From CAYFVR01 sp046541515 (lineage in GTDB: Bacteria; Desulfobacterota; Desulfobacteria; Desulfobacterales; Desulfococcaceae), in assembly GCA_046541515.1 (NCBI GenBank), contig JBKHDD010000026.1, positions 1 through 41,992 of the forward strand: DNA of 41,992 nucleotides, written 5' to 3'. The position numbers were made by a program, and so were the translations under genes. Under the pieces are notes generated by a model. That model had not been told where the DNA came from. It worked only from the letters and a program-made list of their open reading frames with translations, and searched no databases. How positions within the stretch are numbered: the first letter of the stretch is position 1; every line of letters begins with the position of its first letter. Positions 23,344-31,407 of this stretch are shown here, piece by piece.

Positions 23344-25115
23344 GGCGTGTCGCGCTCGCTTCCTCGGGGTTCCGTTTCGGGGGATTCGTTTTTCAACAAA
23401 TTTCCGATGTAGGCATCGGGGAATTCAAGGGCCTTGCGGGTAATGAAGAACCGGTTCCGGCCGGTTCGTTCCCGCACCAGTTTCAGGCCGTATTCGAAAT
23501 CCAGATTGATCCGCTTGAACAGGCTGTCCACGTCTCCCTGGGCGGAAATGATCCGCTGGACGAGGAAGTCGATGGCGTCGTCCTCCATGACGATGTTGAT
23601 GTCATGGGTTTTGTAGAAGTACAGCTCGATGTTTTTCACGTCGTCGGCGAAGGATTTGATCCGCCGCAAGACCGCGCCCACATCCATGATGTGGGTGACG
23701 TAAAAATCGGCCACCAAGTCGATCCGCGACGGCGTGAGCGAAAGGTTGTGCCGTTGGGACAGCGATCCTTTCTTCTCCGTCAGATAGGCACGGATTCGAT
23801 CTCGCTCGGCCTCCCGCAACGCCTCGAATCTCGCGCGGATTTCCGTTTCCCGCTCGGGCCGTTCCATCTCGGCCAGGGCGGCTTCGGGATTACGCGCCAA
23901 GGATTCGGTCACGGGAAGGTGTCGCAGGGCGGTGGAAGGCAGCCGCCGTTCCAGCGGCAGCAGGGCCCGTTCGATGGCGCTGACCAGGCCCCGCGCGCCG
24001 GTATTTTCCGCGAAGGCCATCTCGGCAAGGTATCTCAGCGCCTCGTCCTCGAATTTGGCTTGGATCCCGTAGGCGGCGAAATCCTGCTTTTTGGCCAGGA
24101 TCACCGGGTTGTTGGGATTTCGAAGAATGTCGTGAAGGTCTTTCTCGGTCAGCCGCTCCAAAACGGCGGTCACCGGCAGCCGACCCACGAATTCCGACTC
24201 GAAGCCGAACTCGATCAGGTCTTCGGATCGGACCTGGCGGAAAATCTCCCAAGGGTTCTCCGTGTCTCGAATTTTCGCTCCGAATCCGATCTCCTTCTGG
24301 CGAAGCCGGCGCTGAATGATTTCGGACAACTCGCCAAAGGCCCCGCTCATGATAAACAGGATGTTGCGGGTGTTGATGGTGGACTGATCGCGCTTGCCGG
24401 TTTTCCGAAACCGCTCCAACTCTTGAAACATGGAGATGGGGTCGTGGGGAACCTTGAGTTCCACCTCGGTTTCTTCCATGGGCTTCAGCAAGGCCCGTTG
24501 GACCCCGCCGCGGGAGACGTCCGCGCCAATTCGGTTGGGGCTGGCCGCGATCTTGTCGATCTCGTCGATATAGATGATGCCGCATTGGGCCCGTTCCATA
24601 TCGTCGTCGGCCTCTCGCACCAAGTCGCGAACCAGATCCTCCACGTCTCCGCCCACGTACCCGGTTTCGCTGAATTTGGTGGCGTCCCCCTTCACAAAGG
24701 GCACCCCCAGCTTCCGGGCGATCAGCTTGATCATATAGGTCTTGCCCACGCCGGTGGGGCCGATCATGAGCACGTTGTTTTTGATTCGGCCGACCAGCGT
24801 CTCGTCTTCCGCCGAATCCCGCTCCCGCGCGATCCGATTGAAGTGGGTGCAGATTTTGGTCGCCAGAATGGATTTTGCCTGATCCTGCCGGACGATGAAT
24901 TGGTCCAAATAGGCGATCAGGTCTTCGGGCTTGAGGTCAAATCGGGGTCCCCGGGCGTGATCCCGGCCCGAGGAAACGGTGTCCGAGGCCGCTTCCATTG
25001 GGACCGACATGGAGGAAACCACCTTGACTTCCCCGCCAAATTTCTTGGCCAGGAATTCACTGATTTCCTTCTCGATATCCTTTTTGTCCGGAGCTTTTTC
25101 GTTGCATGTTTCCAT
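23340..25115 (-). CDS. ClpX/HslU-like AAA+ ATPase with long C-terminal extension
   Basis: 591 residues from the ATG complementary to 25113-25115; a TTG at 25145 would add 10 residues. The AAA+ core shows FIVRQDQAKSILA, Walker A IGPTGVGKT (119-126), the pore-type loop GYVGGDVEDLVRDL, Walker B GIIYIDEIDKIA, and the Arg-finger region EFVGRLPVTAVLERLTEKDL, as in ClpX. The N-terminal zinc domain of ClpX is missing, and IGF is not obvious, so partnership with ClpP is uncertain. A charged insert sits at about 415-460 and an extra domain of about 110 residues follows (DFYVTHIMDVGAVLRRIK, FYKTHDINIVMEDDAIDFL). It is the first gene of the ahb operon and overlaps ahbC by 4 bases. A role in unfolding or activating a heme-pathway protein is a guess. 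Confidence 0.85.
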   Translation of the reverse strand: METCNEKAPDKKDIEKEISEFLAKKFGGEVKVVSSMSVPMEAASDTVSSGRDHARGPRFDLKPEDLIAYLDQFIVRQDQAKSILATKICTHFNRIARERDSAEDETLVGRIKNNVLMIGPTGVGKTYMIKLIARKLGVPFVKGDATKFSETGYVGGDVEDLVRDLVREADDDMERAQCGIIYIDEIDKIAASPNRIGADVSRGGVQRALLKPMEETEVELKVPHDPISMFQELERFRKTGKRDQSTINTRNILFIMSGAFGELSEIIQRRLRQKEIGFGAKIRDTENPWEIFRQVRSEDLIEFGFESEFVGRLPVTAVLERLTEKDLHDILRNPNNPVILAKKQDFAAYGIQAKFEDEALRYLAEMAFAENTGARGLVSAIERALLPLERRLPSTALRHLPVTESLARNPEAALAEMERPERETEIRARFEALREAERDRIRAYLTEKKGSLSQRHNLSLTPSRIDLVADFYVTHIMDVGAVLRRIKSFADDVKNIELYFYKTHDINIVMEDDAIDFLVQRIISAQGDVDSLFKRINLDFEYGLKLVRERTGRNRFFITRKALEFPDAYIGNLLKNESPETEPRGSERDTP

Positions 25116-25121
25116 AATGCA

Positions 25122-25152
25122 GGGAGTATAATCATGGAAGTGCAAAGCGCAA
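25122..25152 (-). promoter_or_regulatory. possible promoter of the ahb operon
   Basis: On the minus strand a good -10 (TATACT) lies about 10 bases before the ATG at 25115, with a poor -35 (TTGCGC) about 16 bases further up. If correct, transcription would begin at or a few bases before the ATG, so the message would be nearly leaderless; no SD is seen in front of this ATG, which fits. Confidence 0.35.
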
Positions 25153-25202
25153 TGCGAACCGGATTCAACGCCGAAGGAGGATTTTCCAAAGGCAAAATCC
25201 GG

Positions 25203-25221
25203 TCCGGATGAACGATCCGGA
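25203..25221 (-). terminator. possible weak terminator after the tRNA
   Basis: TCCGGAT (25203-25209) and ATCCGGA (25215-25221) form a 7-bp stem with a 5-base loop. On the minus strand it is followed by CCGGATTTT, a short and late T run. It lies between the tRNA and the AAA+ gene and may end the rpsU-folC-tRNA transcript. Confidence 0.3.
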
Positions 25222-25292
25222 ACCCGAGGGCGCGTTGGATGGGGAAGCCTGGCGAAGGACTCGAAAAACGGGGCGTAAAGCGTGCGGGAAGA

Positions 25293-25368
25293 TGGTACGC
25301 CCGGCTGGGTTCGAACCAGCGACTTTCAGCTCCGGAGGCTGACGCTCTATCCACTGAGCTACGGGCGC
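25293..25368 (-). tRNA. tRNA-Arg (anticodon CCG)
   Basis: A 76-base cloverleaf read on the minus strand: acceptor GCGCCCG pairing with CGGGCGT, D arm with AGCTCAGTGGATAGAGC, anticodon stem TCAGC/GCTGA around the loop CTCCGGA (anticodon CCG, reading CGG), and T arm with GGTTCGAACCC. The CCA end is encoded (complement of 25293-25295). It sits 49 bases after folC on the same strand. Confidence 0.96.
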
Positions 25369-25417
25369 ACACAGGGGGGCTACGTACCCCAAACCATTCC
25401 GGGTGTCAAGAAGGAAT

Positions 25418-26737
25418 TCAAGCTCTGGACGATTCCGCAGAAAATTCGGTCAGGGAATAGGCGGGAAATCCTTCCCGTTCCAGCGCCTCCTTGGCCTCTC
25501 CCACCACGTAAAGGGAACCGGCCACGCAAATCGTCTCGTCCGGCGTCGCCATTTGGCGCGCCGCCGCCAGCGCCTCTCCCACGTCCGGCAGGACCATCGT
25601 GTCCCGGGTCGGCGCCGCACCGGCGTCCCGCAGGGTTTCCGCCGGCAGGGCTCGTTCGTTCCGGGCCTGGGTGTAGATGACCCGGCGGCAGACCGGCAGC
25701 AGGGCTTCCAGCATGTCCCGATGGGGCTTGTCGTCCAAAATGCCCACCACCAGCGTCACGGGACTTTCTTTCCGAAGCGAATCCAGATAGGCGGCAAGGA
25801 GCCGGGCCGCCGCCAAATTGTGGGCGCCGTCCAGAAGGATGCGGGGCCGCTCCGCCACCACCTCCAGCCGCCCGGGCCATCGGTTCCGGGCCAGTCCGGT
25901 TCGCACGGCCGGTTTCGGGAGGTTGACGCCGTCCCGGACCAGCAGTTCGCAGGCGGCCAGGGTCAGGGCCGCGTTGTCCACCTGAAAGCCGCCCGCCAAA
26001 CCGGTTCGCATGTTTTCCCAGCGGCCGTCGAGTCCTTCATATTGAAAGGTCCCGTCCGGCTCGGGAATCGCCCGAAAATCGGTTCCCAGAAAAAAGAGCG
26101 GCGCGGAACGCCCGCGGGCGATCTCGGCCAAAACCCCCCGGGCCGGCGCCTCCCGGGCGCCGGTGACCGCCGGCACGCCGGGCTTGATGATTCCGCCCTT
26201 TTCCGCCGCGATCAGCTCCAGGGAATCGCCCAGGTAGGCCGCGTGCTCCAGGGAGATGTTGGTGATGACGGCCAGCGCCGGATCCAGCACGTTGGTGGCG
26301 TCCAGGCGTCCGCCCATGCCCGTTTCGATCACGGCCCAGTCCACCTTCGCCTCGGCGAAGAGGTGAAAGGCCATGGCCGTGGCGAACTCGAAAAAGGTGG
26401 GGCTCCGGTCGCCGGTGGGAACCGTTCGCACCGCCTCGTGGGCGGCCGCCAACGCTTCGTCGGAAACCGGTCGGCCGTTGACGCAGAACCGTTCGTTGAA
26501 CCGGACCAGGTGCGGAGAGGTGTACAGTCCCACCCGTTGACCGGCCCCCGCAAGGATGGTCGCCAAGGCCGAGGCCACCGATCCCTTGCCGTTGCTGCCG
26601 GCCAGGTGGACGGCCCGAAACCGGCGATGGGGATTTCCCAGGCCGTCCAGCATGGCCCGAATGGTGTCCAGGCCCAGCTTAATGCCGAATCGGCGCAGCC
26701 CGTAGAGTTCCCGGAGACGATTTTGCAAGTCGGTCAT
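25418..26737 (-). CDS. folC: folylpolyglutamate synthase / dihydrofolate synthase
   Basis: 439 residues, Mur-ligase family. The N-terminal region holds the P-loop HLAGSNGKGSVAS, then LYTSPHLVRFNER and the dihydrofolate-site region. The central ATPase part has VIETGMGGRLDATN and VITNISLEHAAYLG (the metal-binding His). The C-terminal domain has ILLDGAHNLAAARL. It adds glutamate to dihydropteroate and/or folates in the cytoplasm. It follows rpsU on the same strand, behind a strong terminator (26749-26781), so it probably has its own start of transcription or depends on read-through. The usual accD or truA partners are not adjacent. Confidence 0.95.
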   Translation of the reverse strand: MTDLQNRLRELYGLRRFGIKLGLDTIRAMLDGLGNPHRRFRAVHLAGSNGKGSVASALATILAGAGQRVGLYTSPHLVRFNERFCVNGRPVSDEALAAAHEAVRTVPTGDRSPTFFEFATAMAFHLFAEAKVDWAVIETGMGGRLDATNVLDPALAVITNISLEHAAYLGDSLELIAAEKGGIIKPGVPAVTGAREAPARGVLAEIARGRSAPLFFLGTDFRAIPEPDGTFQYEGLDGRWENMRTGLAGGFQVDNAALTLAACELLVRDGVNLPKPAVRTGLARNRWPGRLEVVAERPRILLDGAHNLAAARLLAAYLDSLRKESPVTLVVGILDDKPHRDMLEALLPVCRRVIYTQARNERALPAETLRDAGAAPTRDTMVLPDVGEALAAARQMATPDETICVAGSLYVVGEAKEALEREGFPAYSLTEFSAESSRA

Positions 26738-26748
26738 GGGCGAACCAT

Positions 26749-26781
26749 AAAAAAACCGGCGGAACGCGGGCGTTCCGCCGG
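26749..26781 (-). terminator. rho-independent terminator of rpsU
   Basis: CCGGCGGAACG (26756-26766) and CGTTCCGCCGG (26771-26781) form a perfect 11-bp stem with a 4-base loop. On the minus strand it is followed by seven T (complement of 26749-26755). It starts 23 bases after the rpsU stop and ends just before folC. Confidence 0.93.
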
Positions 26782-26803
26782 GTGTGGATACGTTCGAGTC
26801 GGC

Positions 26804-27010
26804 CTATCGGTATCGATACCGCTTGGCGGCCGCAATGCGCTGCCGCCGGAGGGCTTCCCGCTGCTTCCGCCGTCGGTATTCACTGGGCTTTTCATAGCTT
26901 TTCTTCAGCTTGAGCCTTTTGAAAAGACCGTCGTTCTGGATTTTTTTCTTCAAAATCCGCATGGCCTTTTCCAAATCGTTGTCAAACACCTTGACTTCAA
27001 TCGCCTTCAA
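26804..27010 (-). CDS. rpsU: 30S ribosomal protein S21
   Basis: 68 residues, very basic: KVFDNDLEKAMRILKKKI, then KLKKSYEKPSEYRRRK and an Arg/Lys tail. These are the marks of S21, the late-assembling small-subunit protein at the platform near the anti-SD. The only start in this frame that keeps the conserved N-terminus is TTG at 27010 (MKAIEVK); no in-frame ATG or GTG lies before it. GAAGGGGGG sits about 9 bases upstream as SD. A TTG start may keep expression low. Confidence 0.93.
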   Translation of the reverse strand: MKAIEVKVFDNDLEKAMRILKKKIQNDGLFKRLKLKKSYEKPSEYRRRKQREALRRQRIAAAKRYRYR

Positions 27011-27032
27011 CCTGCATCGCCCCCCTTCTTGT

Positions 27033-27049
27033 CGCCGAATGGTTCGGCG
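27033..27049 (-). promoter_or_regulatory. hairpin in the rpsU leader
   Basis: CGCCGAA (27033-27039) pairs with TTCGGCG (27043-27049) over a 3-base loop, just upstream of the rpsU SD on the minus strand. It could be a stability or autoregulatory element of the mRNA. Confidence 0.4.
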
Positions 27050-27077
27050 CTATTTGCCTTCTAATGAATAACATGGT

Positions 27078-27107
27078 TTTATACCGCATTTTCCGGGGGA
27101 AACGCAA
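27078..27107 (-). promoter_or_regulatory. probable sigma-70 promoter of rpsU
   Basis: On the minus strand, -35 TTGCGT (complement of 27102-27107) and -10 TATAAA (complement of 27078-27083) are separated by 18 bases. The start would lie about 60 bases before the rpsU TTG codon. Confidence 0.5.
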
Positions 27108-27426
27108 GACCAAAATCAAAAAGGGCGGTTGGGAAGCTTTTTTCTCCCGCAGGGTCGGGAAATCATGCCCCCGCGCGGTTGGCTGGCGATTGGCCCGGAA
27201 CGTCCCGGTGGTTCCCCGAACCGGTCGATGGAGGGGGGATTTCTTTTGGAAAACCGCCGCCCGGGGCCGCCGTCGGCGGTGAGCCTTCGAGGACGCGCGA
27301 CGGACGGCCCGGTTTTCATATCTCGGACCGGGCCTTGCCTAATCCCTTCATTACCGGTAAGAATACCCCGTCTTCGGGAACCGGTTCATGGGGCGAAGCC
27401 GGGCCGAGCCGGCGCCGGCGGGCCGC

Positions 27427-27939
27427 TTAAGCCGTTTTTTCCAGGAGGACCAGCTCCTCGCTGCGGAGCACCCGGTCGATGTCCAGGAGAATTTTCACGC
27501 CGTCCTCGGTTTTGGCCATGCCGTGAATGTAGTCGGTGTCCAGCCGGGTGCCGAACCGGGGCGGATCTTCGATTTCCTCGTCCCGGATGGTGAGCACCTC
27601 GGAGACGGTGTCCACCACGATGCCGATGATGACGTCGGCGGATTCCCCGGCCATCTCCACCACGATGATGCAGGTGCGTTCCGTGTATTCGATCTCGCCC
27701 ATGCCGAACCGGAGCCGGAGATCGATCACCGGGATCACCTTCCCGCGGAGATTGACGACGCCCTTGACGTAGTGGGGAGTCTGGGGGACGGTGGTGATGG
27801 GCATCATTCCGATTATTTCCTTGATTTTCAGAATGCCAATGCCGTATTCCTCCTCCGCCAGGGTAAAGGTCAGGTATTTGCCGCTTTTTTGGGCCTGTCC
27901 GCCTCGTTGGACTTCGGATTTGTCGAAAAGTCGCTCCAC
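27427..27939 (-). CDS. cheW: chemotaxis coupling protein CheW
   Basis: 170 residues from a GTG start (complement of 27937-27939) with a strong SD GGAGGTGA upstream. The two SH3-like subdomains of CheW are clear: KYLTFTLAEEEYGIGILKIKEII, VPQTPHYVKGVVNLRGKVIPVIDLRLRF (with NLRG, the conserved CheA/receptor contact), and ADVIIGIVVDTVSEVL. CheW links receptors to CheA. Here there is no CheA or receptor gene; it diverges from two cheY-like genes and cheX. A 20-residue charged N-terminal extension precedes the fold. Confidence 0.95.
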   Translation of the reverse strand: MERLFDKSEVQRGGQAQKSGKYLTFTLAEEEYGIGILKIKEIIGMMPITTVPQTPHYVKGVVNLRGKVIPVIDLRLRFGMGEIEYTERTCIIVVEMAGESADVIIGIVVDTVSEVLTIRDEEIEDPPRFGTRLDTDYIHGMAKTEDGVKILLDIDRVLRSEELVLLEKTA

Positions 27940-28157
27940 GGGTCACCTCCTCGGATGGGCCGGCGTCGCGCGACCCGGGGAACGGGCCTCCCGAAAGGGT
28001 CCGGGACGGGCGGGGCCGGCCGGTGAATTTTCATTGTGCTGGATGGTATTATAATTTATTTTGTTTGTTCAAGATTAGGTTCCAAAAAAAACGCGAGGCG
28101 GCGAAAAAAGGCCCGGGCGCGGTCAGGTTTTCTCGGAACGATTTCTCTGGGAGCTGC

Positions 28158-28544
28158 ATGATGCCGGACGACGTGTGTATCCTGGTGGTTGACGACTTTT
28201 CCACCATGCGGCGGGTCATCCGCCGGATCCTTCGGGACATGGGTCTGGAAAACGTGGTGGAGGCGGACAACGGCAAAAAAGCCTGGGAACTGCTCAGCCA
28301 ACAGCGGTTTGACATGGTAATCTGCGACTGGAACATGCCCCGCATGTCGGGCCTGGACCTGCTGGAAAAAGTCCGGGCCGAAAAACGGCTGGCCGGAATG
28401 CCCTTTATGATGGTCACCGCCGAAGGCAAGAAGAATTTCATCGACCGGGCCAACCGGATGGGCGTGACCGGATATATCACAAAGCCCTTCAGCGCGGAAC
28501 AGCTTGCGGGAAAATTGAAGGGCATGCTTCCCGGCCGGGTATGA
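28158..28544 (+). CDS. cheY: single-domain response regulator, CheY-like (first copy)
   Basis: 128 residues. GGGAG (28149-28153) fits ATG 28161 slightly better than ATG 28158, so the true start may be one codon later. All receiver positions are present: acidic pair VVDDFSTMR, phospho-acceptor Asp57 in VICDWNMP, switch Thr in MMVTAEG, and Lys in YITKPFS. No output domain, so it acts as a diffusible CheY-type signal. The CDWNMP and TAEGKK blocks are those of genuine chemotaxis CheY. A paralogue follows 72 bases downstream. Confidence 0.93.
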   Translation: MMPDDVCILVVDDFSTMRRVIRRILRDMGLENVVEADNGKKAWELLSQQRFDMVICDWNMPRMSGLDLLEKVRAEKRLAGMPFMMVTAEGKKNFIDRANRMGVTGYITKPFSAEQLAGKLKGMLPGRV

Positions 28545-28560
28545 GGCCCGATCCGCCGGA

Positions 28561-28589
28561 CGGTCCTCGGCCCGGCCGCCGGAGGACCG
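28561..28589 (+). other. hairpin between the two cheY-like genes
   Basis: CGGTCCTC (28561-28568) and GAGGACCG (28582-28589) form an 8-bp stem with a 13-base GC-rich loop. No T run follows, so a role in mRNA stability or partial stopping is more likely than full termination. Confidence 0.45.
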
Positions 28590-28616
28590 ACATTCGCGAC
28601 CCCCAAGGAGTGTGGG

Positions 28617-29006
28617 ATGGCCAACGATGCAACCATTCTCGTGGTGGATGATTTTCCCATCATGAGGGGAATCATCCGCCGAATGCTGACCAAGCGATTC
28701 GGACTGAACGAGATTTTCGAGGCCGACGACGGCGTCAAGGCCTGGAAAATTTTGAACGAATCCTCCGTGGACCTCGTCATCTGCGACTGGAACATGCCCA
28801 ATATGACCGGGATCGATCTGCTCAAAAAGATCCGCGCCGATCCCAGGCTGGGCAAGCTTCCGTTTGTGATGGTCACGGCCGAGGGCAAAAAGGAAAACGT
28901 GATCGAGGCGACCAAGGCCGGGGTGACCGGGTTTATCATCAAGCCGTTCACGGCCAAGGATCTCGGCAAAAAGCTCAAGGGGATTTTTCCGGACCGGATT
29001 CCGTGA
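28617..29006 (+). CDS. cheY: single-domain response regulator, CheY-like (second copy)
   Basis: 129 residues from ATG 28617 with AAGGAG about 9 bases upstream. Receiver residues: VVDDFPIMR, Asp57 in VICDWNMP, Thr in FVMVTAEG and Lys in FIIKPFT. It is clearly related to the preceding protein over its whole length (shared VVDDF.xMR.IIRR.L, CDWNMPxM, VTAEGKK, GVTG.I.KPF), so the pair came from tandem duplication and then diverged. In organisms with several CheYs one often acts as a phosphate sink while the other binds the motor; which is which cannot be told here. Confidence 0.93.
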   Translation: MANDATILVVDDFPIMRGIIRRMLTKRFGLNEIFEADDGVKAWKILNESSVDLVICDWNMPNMTGIDLLKKIRADPRLGKLPFVMVTAEGKKENVIEATKAGVTGFIIKPFTAKDLGKKLKGIFPDRIP

Positions 29007-29183
29007 TTCGGATTTCTCGGGCCGGATTTTAGAAACGGGGACGCCGACCGTCCGGAACCGCGGGCCTGCAATCGCCCCGTTCTCCGCCGGAGCCGCCCGA
29101 GGCCGGGCGAAATCCTCAACCGGCCTCCCGGGCCGGCCCAACCCCGCACCCCGGTCCGATCGGGCCGGGTGGGAGGAAACAGC

Positions 29184-29687
29184 ATGGAAATCAACGACCG
29201 AATCGAAGAAAAAATGATTCAGCCTTTCATCAACGCGACCCTCAACGTGCTCCGCACCATGGCCTTTACCGAGGCCCACGCCAAGCCGCCCTACCTGAAA
29301 AACGAAAATGTCGCGAAGGGGGACGTCTCCGGAGTGATCGGCATGACCGGCGACGCCAGCGGCTCCCTGTCGGTCAGTTTTCCGGAATCCACCATCCTGG
29401 CCATCGTTTCCAACATGTTCGCCGAGGAGATGGCCGAAGTGGACGACGAAATCCGGGACGCGGTGGGGGAAATCACCAACATGATTTCCGGCCAGGCCCG
29501 CCAGGAGCTGGAGGAGCTGGGCACCTCCCTGGAATCGGCCATTCCCACGGTGATTTCCGGAAAAAACCACACCATCAAGCACATCACCAGCTATCCCATC
29601 GTCGCCATCACTTTTCGGCTGGACCAGGGAGAGTACTGCGCCGGAACCGAAGAATTCACCATCGAAGTCTGTCTCGAAGAAGAATAG
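29184..29687 (+). CDS. cheX: chemotaxis phosphatase CheX
   Basis: 167 residues from ATG 29184, just after GGGAGG. It matches the CheX/CheC phosphatase family: GDVSGVIGMTGDASGSLSVSF, FPESTILAIVSNMF and the single catalytic motif AVGEITNMISG, giving Glu96 and Asn99, the same numbers as in the studied Thermotoga and Borrelia CheX. One such motif (not two, as in CheC) makes it CheX. It dephosphorylates CheY-P. It lies 177 bases after the second cheY; that gap contains a CCGGCC/GGCCGG hairpin (29120-29136). Confidence 0.93.
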   Translation: MEINDRIEEKMIQPFINATLNVLRTMAFTEAHAKPPYLKNENVAKGDVSGVIGMTGDASGSLSVSFPESTILAIVSNMFAEEMAEVDDEIRDAVGEITNMISGQARQELEELGTSLESAIPTVISGKNHTIKHITSYPIVAITFRLDQGEYCAGTEEFTIEVCLEEE

Positions 29688-29797
29688 ATTCGGATCGGCG
29701 GCCCCTCGAACCCCGCCGTCCGGCGGAAGCGCCCGAATGGCCCCCGGCTCGGGTTTTCCAGGGAAAACGGCGGCTTTTGCCACTGGAAACGCGGGGT

Positions 29798-29826
29798 TGA
29801 CACCTTTTGGGAAATCGCATACCATC
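29798..29826 (+). promoter_or_regulatory. promoter of the lysS-lol-bam-lpx operon
   Basis: A perfect -35 TTGACA (29798-29803) is followed after 17 bases by TACCAT (29821-29826), four of six to the -10 consensus. It lies 73 bases before the lysS ATG and is the best sigma-70-type promoter upstream of the 12-kb operon. Confidence 0.6.
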
Positions 29827-29898
29827 GTTCGCTTGAATTTTCGCCGGCGGAAATTTTCCCCGGCTTGACCGAAATCGAGCGGAGAAAGAACGAACCCG

Positions 29899-31386
29899 AT
29901 GGAAAAGGAGAATGCCGGCGATTTGCTGGCCCGGCGCCATCAGAAATTGACAGAACTCCGGGAACGCGGAATCGATCCCTATCCCAACGATTTCCGGATT
30001 ACCCATACCGTGGCGGAAATCCAGGCCCGAGCGGCAGAGGAACCGGAGGCCCTGGGAGAGGAAGAACCCGTTTTTTCCGTGGCCGGCCGGATGATGGCCG
30101 TCAACCGATTTGGAAAATCGTCCTTCATCCGCTTCCGGGACCGGACCGGTCAGTTGCAGGCCTATGTCCGAAGGGACAAGGTCGGCCCGGAAACCTACGA
30201 CCTGTTCAAGCAACTGGACGTGGGCGACATCGTGGGCATGATCGGCGGCATGTTCCAGACCCGGACCGGGGAATGGACCTTGCTGGTCCGCGAATTTCGC
30301 CTGCTGTGCAAGTCCGCCCGCCCGCTGCCCGAAAAATTCCACGGGCTCCGCGATCCCGAAAAACGATACCGCCAGCGCTACCTGGACCTCCTGATGAATC
30401 CGGAGGTGCGGGAGATTTTTCTGCGCCGCAGCCGGATCATCCAGGCGGTGCGGGATTTTTTGCTGGAACGGGATTTTCTGGAAGTGGAAACCCCGATGAT
30501 GCAGCCCATCGCGGGCGGCGCCGAAGCAGAACCTTTCGTGACCCATCACAACGCCCTGGGCATGGATCTGTTTTTGCGGATCGCGCCGGAACTCTACCTC
30601 AAGCGTCTGGTGGTGGGCGGCTTCGAACGAGTCTTCGAAATCAACCGGAATTTCCGGAACGAGGGCGTTTCCACCCAGCACAACCCCGAATTCACCATGC
30701 TGGAGTTTTACCAGGCCTACGCGAACCACGAAGAGTTGATGGACCTTACCGAGGCCATGTTCCGGCAGGTGGCCGAAACGGTCCTGGGAACCGCGGCGAT
30801 CACCTATCAGGGCCAAGCGGTGGACTTTGGGGCGCGCTGGCGGCGGATTCGGCTTTCCGATGCGCTGGCCGAAATCGGCGGCGTGGACCCGGCCATTCAG
30901 GGCGACAAGGACGCCTTGCTTCGTCTGGCCGAGGAGCGGGGGGTGCGGGTGACCAAGACCCGACGGCTGGGGAAGATTCTCACCAAGCTGTTCGACGCCC
31001 TGGTGGAGCCCCGCCTGGTTCAGCCCACGTTTATCACCGGCTATCCGGTGGAGGTTTCGCCCCTTTCCCGCCGCAACGACGCCGAGCCGGACATCGCCGA
31101 ACGGTTCGAACTGTTCATCGCCGGCCGGGAGATCGCCAACGGCTTTTCGGAGCTGAACGACCCGGCCGACCAGCGCGACCGCTTTTCCCAGCAGGTGGCC
31201 GACCGGGATGCCGGCGACAAGGAAGCCCACCAGATGGACGCCGATTATATCGAAGCGCTGGAATACGGCCTTCCGCCCACGGCCGGCGAGGGGATCGGCA
31301 TAGACCGGCTGGTCATGCTGCTGACCGACGCCGCCTCCATTCGGGAAGTTATCTTGTTTCCCCATCTCAAGACGCGGACTGGCTAG
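29899..31386 (+). CDS. lysS: lysyl-tRNA synthetase, class II
   Basis: 495 residues, the usual length. The N-terminal OB-fold anticodon-binding domain (about 55-140: VAGRMMAVNRFGKSSFIRFRD) is followed by the class II core. Motif 1 is near VRDFLLERDFLEVETPMM, motif 2 is FEINRNFRNEGVSTQHNPEF, and motif 3 is GEGIGIDRLVMLLTD; LYLKRLVVGG and AREIANGFSELNDP-type blocks are specific to LysRS. It charges tRNA-Lys in the cytoplasm. It begins the outer-membrane biogenesis operon and lies 21 bases before lolC, an arrangement often seen in Desulfobacterota. Confidence 0.96.
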   Translation: MEKENAGDLLARRHQKLTELRERGIDPYPNDFRITHTVAEIQARAAEEPEALGEEEPVFSVAGRMMAVNRFGKSSFIRFRDRTGQLQAYVRRDKVGPETYDLFKQLDVGDIVGMIGGMFQTRTGEWTLLVREFRLLCKSARPLPEKFHGLRDPEKRYRQRYLDLLMNPEVREIFLRRSRIIQAVRDFLLERDFLEVETPMMQPIAGGAEAEPFVTHHNALGMDLFLRIAPELYLKRLVVGGFERVFEINRNFRNEGVSTQHNPEFTMLEFYQAYANHEELMDLTEAMFRQVAETVLGTAAITYQGQAVDFGARWRRIRLSDALAEIGGVDPAIQGDKDALLRLAEERGVRVTKTRRLGKILTKLFDALVEPRLVQPTFITGYPVEVSPLSRRNDAEPDIAERFELFIAGREIANGFSELNDPADQRDRFSQQVADRDAGDKEAHQMDADYIEALEYGLPPTAGEGIGIDRLVMLLTDAASIREVILFPHLKTRTG

Positions 31387-31407
31387 GGGCTCGCCCCCGA
31401 CCCCGAT

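Larger units (their letters stand above)
27011..27426. other. 416-base intergenic region between rpsU and cheW
   Basis: No convincing gene. Next to rpsU lies its leader with a hairpin (27033-27049) and a likely promoter (27078-27107). Further on, GGCCCGGT (27306-27313) and ACCGGGCC (27327-27334) are a perfect 8-bp inverted repeat with a 13-base loop; it lacks a T run on either side, so I cannot call it a terminator for cheW. Short open frames here have no SD and no recognisable product. Confidence 0.6.

Noticed and set aside
28040..28060. TATAAT at 28050-28055 as a cheY promoter
   Set aside because: A fine -10 box, but no -35 at a proper distance was found on the plus strand; the region is simply AT-rich, so I did not call it.
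29688..29797. Terminator after cheX
   Set aside because: Short GC palindromes (such as CCGCC/GGCGG) are present but with tight loops and no T run.
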